A DNA stretch of 64,000 nucleotides, taken from contig JAIXMN010000003.1 in assembly GCA_025716815.1 (NCBI GenBank), positions 1,736,001-1,800,000 on the forward strand, given 5' to 3'. Position 1 is the stretch's first letter. Every line of letters starts with the position of its first letter. The position numbers and the translations under genes are program-made. Source of the stretch: Dichotomocladium elegans. Lineage: Eukaryota; Mucoromycota; Mucoromycetes; Mucorales; Lichtheimiaceae. Positions 10,514 to 20,555 of the stretch are shown piece after piece. Below the pieces are notes generated by a model, which worked only from the letters and a program-made list of their open reading frames with translations, was not told the origin of the DNA and did no database searches.

Positions 10514-11735
10514 ACTCTCTTTCCGATACTCCTCACTTTTTTTGGAATTAGAGTTTAAAGCCAAAGTGACAACAACAGACCACAGTAATAGCATCATCCA
10601 TCCGTGCATCCCATCCATCCGTCGCTGCAGCATCAGCGACATCATCCATCCGTCCTCAGACAACAACAAAAAGAGCCGTACCATGGTGGATTTCGAATTC
10701 TCCATGGATAAAGTGGATTTCTTGAGCGGACCCACACATCCATCCGTCCGAAGAACAGGGTCCCCGACCTCCTCGCGACCATTGCGCGGCTTGAACGCAC
10801 CGTTGCGACTCTAGAAGCCAAGTTAGAGGCGATGGAGCTGCGTCAAGCAGCTATCATTCCTCAAAAAACTGCCGCCCCCACAATCAGCGCTTCTCCCACC
10901 GGCCCTGCCAGACAAGCACGTGATCCAGTCACAACCCGCCCAAGCAAGGGCAAGAAGCCTGCTGGCCCCATCTCACGCCAAACCGCCGCCCCTGCCTCTG
11001 CCCTGAAGATTGCGTCTGCTGCCCCCAAGACAGCAGTAAAGGATACCTCTACTGCTGCGTCGTCGTGGGCAACAGTGACCGCCAAACACTTGCTTCCTCA
11101 GGGCAAGAAAAAGAAGACCCCTTCCAAGAAGCCCGCGAAGACCCAGGCCGTTAGGGCTTTTCAGGAAGCGTCCGGCCCTTCGCAGTACACGTTTATGTAC
11201 ATCCCCTGCCGCCGCCACCTCCTCCACCACGAAGTACGGCAAATGCTTGCCGTACTGAAGATCCCGCAATCCCGCGTCCTTGACGTACAGTTCCCCGCAA
11301 AGGGAACTGTTGCACTTCTTGTGCATACCGCCTTCCACGACGAGCTTGTGGAAAAGCTCAAGGCGGATGGGGTAAAACCCCCGTCAGTGTTTCGACCCTC
11401 TCGCCGACGAGATTGTTGGCAACACTTAGCATGCTGACAAACCCACCGCCGAACGCGCCTTGTTGTTAAAATCCATCTTTGCCAATCGCATGCTACGATC
11501 GTGCATCCGCATGCCAAGACCTTTGGGCTACAGTTTAGCCAGATTCTTCGCCTCCCCTGCCGCCGCCAACCTCCAACTTGACGATGCTTGGTGGAAGAAG
11601 TTCCTTACAGAACGGACCCCTGCCAAGCCAACCAAAACCACCACCACCGCCGCCACCAACATCAGCACCCTCGATAGATGTCGGTATGAATCCCAATCTT
11701 GACCTCGACCTCGACCTCAACCTCAATCTGCTGCC
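10514..11735 (+). pseudogene. Decayed LINE copy 2 (5' UTR and ORF1 only)
   Basis: Nucleotide similarity to copy 1 runs from the very first base of the element through the 5' UTR and nearly all of ORF1. It ends close to the ORF1 C-terminal acidic repeat, and ORF2 is missing. The frame is broken at least twice: after the GPTHPS segment (near 10740), where bases are missing, and near 11385–11450. Because copy 1 lies between this copy and the tRNA and is intact, copy 2 should be the older insertion at the same tRNA. Confidence 0.85.
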
Positions 11736-13829
11736 AGCATTACAGCAAATCGGCTACGTCTTTTTTTGCGACTAGGCACGAGTTTTTATCATCTGTGTCG
11801 ACGCATTTGTATTAAATGTATCCGGATTGATGATTACGGAATGCATGGAAACTATGACTTTATCGAGTGCGCACAGGCGCGGATCATCGACAAAAACCAG
11901 CACGGAACAAAGTGGAAGGAACTAGTAACCAATGGGGGTGAGTGGAATTTTCTTTATCAAATGGCATTTTACGGAGAACGATCCAACACACGGGTTCATC
12001 GTTGGTTGGGACCGTGAATCTCGAAAGTAGCACTACCAATAATCGCTTCCTGACAGTTCCCAATTCTTGTGCTTCTTTGAACCCGCAGAAAACAGTTTCG
12101 TCGATATGTTTCCTTCGCACATACACAAAGCAGCACAGTATATTTGGACGTTGAACAGTAAGCGTTTTGGGAATCTGCAATACGCTCCCATTCACCCTCT
12201 GACCTTGGACCGCCATAACACACGCATAAAAGCAATTAAAAAGTCAAGACCAGCTTAGCATCACTGGTCATACACATCATGGAGCTGCGAGGAAGTTTAC
12301 ATCTGGAGATCGAGATCGTGTCTTATGAATTATTGGAGCACACACAGGAGTTCTCTAAAGTGTTGGTGACGCCTTGCACATATTGGAATTTGCAGTTCCA
12401 AAATCTGGTTTGCTTTTGCCATTAAGAGTATTAGCCGAACTGGACATATTAGAAGGAGCCGCAGCGTAATTGAATATATTCACCCCTTTACAACAAAAAA
12501 TTAAGGCATCATTTAAAATGTTTGGAACATGTATGGTCCCATTATGACAAAGTGCAAAACAAGTACGATCAAGGGATATCAAAAAGTAAACGTATATTGA
12601 TACTTAATGAATGGTATGAGCCACATAATATGCATATATACCAACCATCACGTGAAATGGCCTTCGCTGATTGGTATTTAAGTAGGTGCAGTAGCTGCCT
12701 TCCCCACCCTTCTCTAGCCCATCTGAAAATGCTTCTATGCCAATCATTGGTATTGACCATAGATTCGTCAGATCAACCTACGGTTGCGTAATACGCTCGG
12801 CGTTGTGCTCTATCACGGTCATGAATCTACATTCTGTAGTAGCATTCTTTGGTTCTGTCATGGACAATAGTATTGCAAGAGGTAGATGTTCAATTTTGTC
12901 ATCCATTTCATGTATATTTACAACAACTGCTTTTTGAAAGCCCTTTGATCTTTATTTTAGCCGCAGACTCGTTGACATTATCATCTATCGCCTTGGTGAC
13001 AGTGGTTGTCGCAAAGAACGCACGGAAACTAGGAGAAATGCGCAATGCCTGATCATTTTGGTGGTCCTATGTACACAGTTGCGACGCTGCTTTTAGGACA
13101 TTGGCTCTTTCCACATCTTAAAAGGAAATTGCACTCGGTCGCAGCAGCAACATCCTCTATCGTTTTTGTGTTACAATATTTACCCAACGTGGCCCCGTTT
13201 ATTTGCGAAGCTGGATTGAAGGATATGGTCGATTATATGGATAAGACGTTGTTATAATGGAGAACGGCGGCCATCTGTTTCCATTGAGATGATCAGTGAT
13301 AATGACCAGTATATGAATCTGAAGCCACCTGAACCGACTAGTTATCACAATCAGCTGAATCAAGCAAAGAAAGTCCGAGCAAGGCTACGGCTCCTATCGA
13401 TGTTGCAGAGATACTGAAAAAGAGGACCTCTTTTCTGGTGTACGGAAACGGCGTGTCCGTGGGATCTGCGGCCCTGTAATCCCAAATCAAACCACGGACA
13501 GCACAATATTGGGCTCAGCAAGATCAGCTTGGAACACGCCCATTTTCAATCAGTCGAACGAAAGAGTCCAGAAAAATCGAAGATGGACATGCTTGGAAGA
13601 CAGAGCGGCTTCAAACTGACATAAAATGATTATCTGAGCAGCTGCATGTTTGTAGATATAGCAGCGCTCATATGCTTTGGCCGAAAAATGGTTCTCCGGC
13701 AATTATCAAGTCCAAAATAGACCGTTGACAACAGTCGTTCTCTGTGCAAATCTTCCGGTCTGGCGTTACCACCGATTCAATCAGACGTCCAAAGACAGCC
13801 GCTCCATCCAAAAAAATGCATGACCGGAG
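11736..13829. other. Unidentified decayed sequence between LINE remnants
   Basis: Only short overlapping frames are present. The longest plus-strand ones (11766–12017, 12522–12791, 13045–13257) show no domain I recognise and have no convincing splice sites joining them. The position between two LINE remnants suggests degraded mobile DNA. Confidence 0.4.
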
Positions 13830-14330
13830 GTAGTTGCGGACCTGCGGAACAAGCGTGGCACATTCAACTAGCCACTACAATTTCCTCGCAAGTACAAGTG
13901 GGTGGCATCACCGCAGCGACTCCAGCTCTTCGCTTATCGTTTTATACAGTTTGACTAGGCTAGCGTTTAAAGGAGAGCGTAGTAAACATGCCGTACAGGG
14001 AGGATATAGTACGTAGTAGCATCTGTAATTGTGCAAACTGTCCATCGTGCAATATCCACTCGATAACATTACTATACACATGAGACTGGTTCCAGATGCT
14101 TTATACAGCTTTGGGCAATAATGTAAAATGTACTTTTTCCAAACTTGACATCCGCAAGTGATCTGGGAGCAATAGTTTCCAGCACCTTGTCAATTGTGGA
14201 AAGGAGTGGGCCACCCAGCTCACATACTCACTCTCGTCAGGGTCTTGGATAGATTACCGTCTGCTGCGAATGGCTTGCTGACCGAGCGACACTCCTTGAA
14301 GCGGAGTGAATTGCTCTACCACGAGATGAA
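13830..14330 (+). pseudogene. Fragment of a LINE ORF2 (degenerate)
   Basis: Bases around 14195–14280 (GGAAAGGAGTGGGCCACC ... GCGAATGGCTTGCTG) align by eye with copy 1 ORF2 at about 7645–7730. A second patch near 13845–13930 (AACAAGCGTGGC ... TACAAGTGGGTGGCATC) resembles 7563–7620. The two patches are separated by inserted or diverged sequence, and the frame is destroyed. This is the linker between endonuclease and reverse transcriptase of an older relative of the intact LINE. Confidence 0.55.
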
Positions 14331-14336
14331 TCTATA

Positions 14337-14440
14337 CTTTATTTTCAAAAATAAATGTCGTAAACAAGATAAATAATGTCGCATAGAATTATATAAATTT
14401 GTCGTATCAATAGGTAAAAAAGATTTTGCATCCATGGATA
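14337..14440. repeat. Fanzor-side terminal repeat region
   Basis: About 100 bp is shared, with substitutions and small indels, with 56929–57020. Common strings include GTCGTATCAA, AGTAAAA- or GGTAAAA-like runs, TTCTGCA/TTTTGCA and CCATGGATA. It marks the element end beyond the Fanzor 3' end, where the guide part of an omega-RNA would be specified. Confidence 0.65.
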
Positions 14441-14551
14441 AATGCTGCTAGTCAGCAGAAAACACTACGCCTTCTCCAATCCCGTAAACTTACAACACAC
14501 CGTCCTTCCAAAGGAAGTGGGCTTGCCCCGAAGGGCTGTGGTTATCCTGGG

Positions 14552-14573
14552 TGCGTCAGTGATAACTGACGCG
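14552..14573 (-). ncRNA. Candidate omega-RNA hairpin downstream of Fanzor
   Basis: The stem GCGTCAG/CTGACGC (7 bp, perfect) encloses a 6-nt loop read TGATAA on the plus strand. It starts about 20 nt past the last Fanzor codon, between the ORF end and the element terminus, which is where TnpB and Fanzor guide RNAs are encoded. The second locus has a hairpin at 57089–57113 with different stem bases but the same GTGATAA in the loop. Transcription and RNA function are inference. Confidence 0.4.
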
Positions 14574-14591
14574 GAAAATTCTTGGTCGGGG

Positions 14592-16779
14592 TTACGGTCG
14601 TCTCGATCCGCCAGAGCGTGCACCTCGTGGCCTTCCTGGCCTTGCCCGTCGTGGTCTCAAGCTGCGCTGCTCTGGGTCAGGTGAGTGTGGCTTTCTACCA
14701 GCTGCGGGCGCTTGTGCAGCATTTCTTCTTTGAAACCTTGCTGGGATGATACCATCTTCCCGAAGACCCCTGAGGATATGATGCATGTTGAGAGTCGCTG
14801 CGAGATCCCGGTTCCATAACCTTGGTTGACGAACTCCCTCTGTCATGCCTCCTGTATAGTTTTGACTTGTGCATCTACTGAAACATCAAAATATTAGAAT
14901 CTTTTGGAAATATAACACAACATGCCCGTCCTTCATACCGTAGCAGGCTATGGCAGATAGTGAGCGGATTATCAGATCGTCGATATGGGCGTGGATTAGG
15001 AACCATTTTAAAGGTAGCAAGGCTTTCATTGTCACATACAGGGCAGCACTTGCTTGTCTTGTACCCGTCGGTTAAATAAATATTGCAATTGTTCTTCAAC
15101 AGCTGCCGGAAGCCGACACCACGGATAAGCTCGTGATACCTGGTATCCGGCGCAGACCAATTTCCGATCACCAAAACGGACTTACTGCCAAACTTCGCAT
15201 TCAAAGAGTCGAGAAGCTTTTCATCTGCTTGCTGCTTTTTGTAAAATGCTGACAGGCGAAGTTTTCGAAAAAGAAATTGCGGGTTCGGGTGGTTCGTAGT
15301 GGTTTTCGCGTAGAAAGACTTGAGAACTACAGAGACCCGGTTCTTGGCGGCGAGGTATCCGTCGTAGTTGTGCACGGAAAGCGTATGGCTCTGAAATTGA
15401 GATAGATTTTGCTCAGCCAACGCGACCTCGGTCGCTCTAACTTGAGTCGTTCTCGGAGTCTGCGGTACCGTTTGGTCTTCGGTGTATGATCTTGAAGCTG
15501 CTTTGTATATCGGAAGGTCTGGCGGTTGTCGGGTGAAGAGTTCTCATGAACGTAATACAACAGGTCTCTCCTGCCAGGACCAATGGTGACCCATTGTCCT
15601 CTATAGTCTTCGTTCCGGACTATCTGTGGGTTGACGTACTCGATATCTTCGCTCTGGATGCCAAATCTCTGTCCGAAACCCGATTGAAGGCCATTTGTCT
15701 TCTTGAACACAGTGACACCGACGCCGTCAGTGTGAATAGTCCCACGGAATTGGAGCAGCTCGGATCCTTGGGGTTTGAAAGCTCTTGATTTCAGGTTTAC
15801 AACCCGTCTCCAGTACTCCATATTGCTTGTGTGGGATTCCATTTTGCAGCCCAGGATATGGTAGCAAAGGATTTTCGTAACGATCTCCATGTAGCATGGT
15901 GACCGCGAGCGACGAAGTGGAAAACAGTTGAATCCGCGTATTCCGTTCTGTTGACAAACACGTGCAAGCTGGAAGAAGGCGTTGAAATGCTTAACGGGAT
16001 TGGCCTTGGCGTCGTAATAGGTACTCTGGTGTTGGAATTGGTGGTTTTGGGGTAAGGGTTTAAGACAGGCTGTAGGATATCGTATGCTTCCCGAAGAAAC
16101 CCAGGCTCGGCATTAATGTCTTCCCTCAAAACACCTCGACGGGCAATTGCTAGCTTGAACCCTGTGGCATGCCGGGTGATGGTTTCATAAAGGTCCTCGC
16201 GTACTTGATCAGGGCTTAGGCGCTGTGCGATTAACTCCCGCTTGCGGTCGGCTTTTCGTTGACGAAGATTCAGGATGACATTGATGACACGCCGAAGGTG
16301 TTGCCCGAACCGCATGTGGACATTATTCACGTAAGCAGTATAAATCTTGGTGCCTTCGTAAGAAGAACATTGCTGGGAATAAGGGAACGCAGGCCTTTCG
16401 TATCCGGATATCCGAAGGTACTCATCCTTGTGGCGATTAATTAGTTCTCGGATGCGGGCAGTTTCACCTTGGGTGCGGCGTTCGGCTTTGTTAACAATGG
16501 AGAGCCAAACTTCTGAAAAGAACTTCTCCGTGATGTTTTCCTGGATGTTAAAATTTGGATCGCGCGCTGCCTCGTTGATGAAAATATATTTGGCGAACGC
16601 GTATGCCTGTGTCGTGGTGTTGTGGACAAGGTCGACCAACTGATACAGACGTTCACGGTACTGCTGCTTCCAGCCGATGCCCCTATGGACAATTTCACTC
16701 CCATTATACGGCCAGTGCGGTCAATGTCGTGGCCAATGTGCATGCCTTCAGGAATGACGGGGCGGTGGGATTGGGCCAT
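14592..16779 (-). pseudogene. Fanzor (eukaryotic TnpB-like RuvC nuclease), frameshifted
   Basis: A protein of about 700 residues is spread over several frames. The N-terminus begins at 16779 (MAQSHRPVIPEGMHIGHD). The frame shifts near 16680, continues with VDLVHNTTTQAYAFAKYIF, shifts again near 15900 and 15420, and has a stop at 14875 before the last block. RuvC-I has its Asp in IHTDGVGVTV (codon about 15728). The RuvC-II region is VLVIGNWSAPDTRYHE (15180–15130). The first zinc-ribbon pair is SKCCPVC (about 15048). RuvC-III has its Asp in LWNRDLAATLN (about 14807). The second zinc half reads CHSLLRY, where I expect another Cys in place of the Tyr. Fanzor proteins are RNA-guided DNA nucleases; this copy cannot be translated as one chain without correcting several shifts. 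Family assignment is confident, activity unlikely. Confidence 0.85.
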
Positions 16780-16815
16780 TTGGTGGGTGAAGACCTAGGG
16801 TATATTATTTCTTAG

Positions 16816-17218
16816 TATTGCAGAGCCGAGTATGAAAGCGACCGTATTACCTTTCAACCGTAAATGTGGTGCTGTGTTATTTTCTGTAGGCTGTATTGGC
16901 TCTAGTTTTGTATGTGGATAATGGAAAGGGACAGTTTGCTTGAGCATCACTATTTATAGTGTCAGCAATGATTGCTCATACTTTGAGTACTGCTTGATGA
17001 GAATAATGGAGCTATTATGATGAAATATTCCATATCCATCTCCACAGTCTTTTTCTCACTGGGTTCTTTAATTAGGTTTTATCGACGTGAGGGCGGTCTG
17101 AAATCAACAATGAGATCCCAAACAATTCCAAGAAGTAATTCCAAGAGACCATCTCAAGAATAATCCGATATATATCCGGCACTTGTGTAGTGTAGGAAGA
17201 TTGTCTCGTCGTATTCTC
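16816..17218. other. Spacer between transposase fragment and Fanzor
   Basis: I found no reading frame with transposase DDE motifs here on either strand. AT-rich; it may be the eroded remains of the deleted transposase C-terminus or the Fanzor 5' region. Confidence 0.4.
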
Positions 17219-17580
17219 TCAGTCTCTTACAGCACAGCAAAACACGACATTGATGTCAGGGTCCTTTTCGTATTGTAATGCCCATCGCTGTGCTGAACGA
17301 ACATGGATTCCTAGCTGTTTTGCTGCAGCTGATGCACTCAAAACCTCCTCAAACACCAGTTTGAAAAATCTGACTTTGTCTTGGTCAGTGTACGCTGTGT
17401 ACTGCGCTTGATCACCGCTTCTTTCATCCGAATGTCTGTATCCTTTCGCTTGGGAATGTTCGTGGCAGTAATAAGGAGAAACGGATTGAAGTGAGTACAT
17501 TTCCTCCTCATCAATGACATAGTCCATAGATCCAGGTCAGCCACGCTCATCAACGACATGACCTTGGCCATCTTCGTAAA
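17219..17580 (-). pseudogene. Tc1/mariner-type transposase, N-terminal HTH fragment
   Basis: The frame from MDYVIDEEEMYSLQ through YTDQDKVRFFKLVFEEVLSASA to AAKQLGIHVRSAQRWALQYE is the helix-turn-helix N-terminus typical of fungal Tc1/mariner-like transposases. It stops after about 100 residues without the DDE/D domain. A frameshift separates it from the preceding MAKVMSLMSVAD start near 17571. The same start region, in the same context, is found at 57990–58075 on the plus strand. Confidence 0.65.
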
Positions 17581-17785
17581 AAAATAGATTGCTCATTTCA
17601 GAATGTAAAAGTTATGAAGAGAAAGAGTCATAAGGATGGGATGGATTTGCGACATCTTTCCGTGTATGCATGTGACATTCGATTTGTCGTCACGTGTAAA
17701 GATTTCTGGGCAAAATGCGATTTGTATTTTTGCGATCCTGCGACTTCCAGAACTGGCAGGGTGCGACTTTGATTTTGAAAAATAT

Positions 17786-18553
17786 TATATAATCGACGGC
17801 CAAGTCGGCGAGGATGCGAAAGATGATAGCACATCGATATCATAAATTATTTCGCCTGGTGAGGTTTGTAGCAGGCCGTTCAACGATGCGCCGTCCCGCC
17901 TGAGACACTCGTTGAACCGGGGTCTCAAAGACACTCAATCAAAAGCTATAGTGGTCAAATACTCTTGATCGAGCGTCTGGGATGGTTTATTCTCATATAA
18001 TGAAGCGAGTATTATAGCAGCAATAACTCGCCACTTTTGTTCTACCCCCTGTAAGCTTTCTTCCTCTTTGTAGTTATGAATCAAAAACATCTACAGATGA
18101 GCTATGTATGCATAACATGTTATCATTTTAGTTTTTGATTCAGAAGTGCCACGGATATTATTGTCGCCCTGGACTGGGACGCTCATAACATAGTAGCATA
18201 TTTTACATAGAAGGCTGTTGAAGCGTAACTTGATTTCTTGTTTTATCTGGCTGCTAATATTCGTAGATCATTGACCGTCCTATCCAAATTGTAGCTAGAA
18301 ATCTTATTTACATGACTGCGCTAACCCATCGAGCACTACGTTTATGAAAGTGTATGAATTTGCAATGAGATATATGCTGGATAGGAGGAAGCAAAGACAG
18401 CAATAGGACTCAGATACATGTATAGTGGGCATTATGCTCGATGGGCGAGCAAGGAGTGAGCTCGAAATTGCCGCGTGACATGTTTCATTTCATCCGCTGG
18501 GACTGCCCGTGTCACTCTTTTTTTTTGGCTGCTTGTGTTCAGTTACCTACCCA
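17786..18553. other. Intergenic region between the mobile element and the CM–PDT gene
   Basis: No gene is supported. It contains AT-rich sequence and the likely promoter and 5' UTR of the following gene, including a T-run at 18519–18527 shortly before the start codon. Confidence 0.5.
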
Positions 18554-20128
18554 ATGTCAGACCTTTCTTCCTTGCGCAAGCGAATCGACTCGCTTGACAC
18601 TACGCTTGTCAACCTCCTCAATGAACGTGCACAAGTATCTCTCAGCATCGGCGCCGCCAAACGCAGAGAAACAGCAAAGTAATGGGAACATTGAAGGGCG
18701 ATCAAAATGAAATAATTCCAATAACAGTAACGCTAACTCGTGCCTTGGGCATTTATAGTGATAACGGGGCCAAAGAAACTCATGTCTATATGCCCGGACG
18801 TGAAAAGGAGGTGTATGCAAAGGTAACATCACTTGGGATCTACGTTATGGGGAACATTCCTTCGTTTCTGAACTAGTACTACAAAAGCTCGAACGCCTGA
18901 ATTCAGGACCCCTGGCGAACGTATCACTGCACGCCATCTTCCGCGAGGTATATTTTTTTTTCAATAACATTGAAGCGGTGCTGTGTAACTGAGCCACCAC
19001 GCTCTTCAAAAATAGATCATGTCTGCATCTATTGCTTTGCAAAAGGATGTCTCTGTAGCCTATCTTGGGCCTCCTGGCACATTCTCCCACCAGGCCGCTT
19101 ATACGCGATTAGGCGATAGCGTTGCGTATCACCCTGTGAATCAGATTGCGGGTGGGTATTGTATATAACGTGTGTATATGCAGATGTATAATAGCTAAGA
19201 CCAATTGTTGCCGTCCACAGGCGTATTCGAGGCGGTCGAGAAGAAGAAAGCAACCTATGGTATTGTTCCATTTGAAAATTCTACCTATGGAACTGTTGTC
19301 GAGACTATGGACAGCTTCATCCGAACGACTGTTCGGGTTCGAGCTGAAATTTATTTACCTGTGAGTTTGGATGCATTACTTCTTTCTCGAGAAAGTAACT
19401 TACTAACAGTCGGTTTTTTGTCAGGTCCATCAATGTCTTTTGTCTAACAGTGCGATGGACAAAATCACTAAAGTCTACAGTCATCCCCAAGTAATAAGAT
19501 TGGCAACTTACTGCTTGCTCCGCATGATGCTGATCCGGTCGCATAGGGCCTAGGACAGGTACAACAATGGTTGACGACGCATCTTCCCGATGCAAAGCGG
19601 ATCCCAGTGAAGTCAACAGCCGAGGCAGCCGAACAGGCAGCAGCCGAACCAGGAGCCGCTGCGGTTTGCAGTGAGATCTGTGCTAGTCTTTATGGTCTGA
19701 ACGTGGTTGCTTCTGATATCGAGGATAACTCAGGTAATGAATGACGATCATGATCGAGTGGGTGTGGATATTGCATACGCGTAAACCTTCATGATTTGGG
19801 ATTTTTAGCCAATACGACACGCTTCCTCCTAATTGGCACTGATTCGGATAATGCGACAAACGACGACCACACGCTTATCCATTTCACCGTTGATCATCGC
19901 CAGCCTGGTGCTCTCTGCGACGGTCTTAAAGTGTTCAAGAACCATAATTTGAATCTTTTCAAGATAGATTCTCGCCCTAGTGGTCAGCGTCCTTGGCATT
20001 ACGTGTTCATGGTTGAGTGCTCCGGCCATGCTCAGAATGAATCTGTCCAGAATGCGGTGAAGGACCTTAACCAGTTCTGCCTAGACGTGGTTGTGCTTGG
20101 TAGCTTCCCGAACCAAAGACCGGAATAA
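18554..20128 (+). CDS. Bifunctional chorismate mutase–prephenate dehydratase with ACT domain
   Basis: Exon 1 encodes a chorismate mutase start (MSDLSSLRKRIDSLDTTLVN). After an intron (18679–18758) comes VYMPGREKEVYAK, then a second intron whose AAAAG acceptor at 18887 restores LERLNSGPL and IFREIM, completing an AroQ-type mutase. The dehydratase follows with VAYLGPPGTFSHQAA, YGIVPFENSTYGTV (normally the catalytic ENS/T region), KVYSHPQ and GLGQVQQWL. The C-terminal ACT domain (HFTVDHRQPGALCDGL to HYVFMVECSGH) should bind phenylalanine for feedback control. Seven or so short introns interrupt it. The enzyme turns chorismate into phenylpyruvate for phenylalanine synthesis, probably in the cytosol. 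The bacterial-style mutase fusion differs from yeast, where ARO7 and PHA2 are separate genes. Confidence 0.88.
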
Positions 20129-20555
20129 CTACCTGAGCTCTGCTTTTCTCCAAAGTACTGCAAGGCACCGCATTTTTAACAGCTGTCTCCGGCAACGTTA
20201 TTCCTCGTCACCCTACAATATTTTATAAGCATTGGCATAAAATGAACCTTCTAGACTCACTCTACTCAGACTATACAACTGCTGGGCGCGGCACAAGGAT
20301 AGTGCTGTTGTCCATAGGGCGCTGGGCTATGGAAGATGAATGCATAGAAGTGTGACTTTTTTGCTATTTTACAAGGCTCACAGTCCGCATATTGTAAATG
20401 CATTGTTTAAATGACTGGCGAGTACCGCTCTTCCTTTTTGGGGTAGATCTTCTGTGGCATTTTCTACACAAAACACGACCTGCGCGCTTGACCAACATTG
20501 CCTTCTTTGGAATTTACAGAAAAGAAAAGCTCACGTAGTCATATCGCCCCTCGCC
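20129..20555. other. Intergenic spacer
   Basis: Holds the 3' end of the CM–PDT transcript and the upstream region of the CLC gene. No separate gene seen. Confidence 0.5.

Larger units (their letters stand above)
14337..17785 (-). mobile_element. Tc1/mariner-like element carrying a Fanzor gene
   Basis: The left end, after a TA dinucleotide, reads CTTTATTTTCAAAAATAAAT. The right end, read on the minus strand after TA, is ATATTTTTCAAAATCAAAG. These are imperfect terminal inverted repeats. The related ends at 56929 and 57811 also follow TA and read CTTTATTTTCCAAAATAAAT and CACTTTTTCCAAAATCAAAG. Inside, all on the minus strand, are a transposase N-terminus (17219–17580) and a Fanzor pseudogene (14592–16779). 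No DDE catalytic domain is visible between them, so the element as it stands is non-autonomous. Fanzor genes carried by Tc/mariner and other eukaryotic DNA transposons are established; this arrangement fits that pattern. Confidence 0.65.

Noticed and set aside
18811..18887. Apparent frameshift in the CM–PDT gene at intron 2
   Set aside because: Using the nearest AG (18876) gives a stop, but the AAAAG acceptor at 18887 gives a mutase helix of the normal length and keeps the frame.
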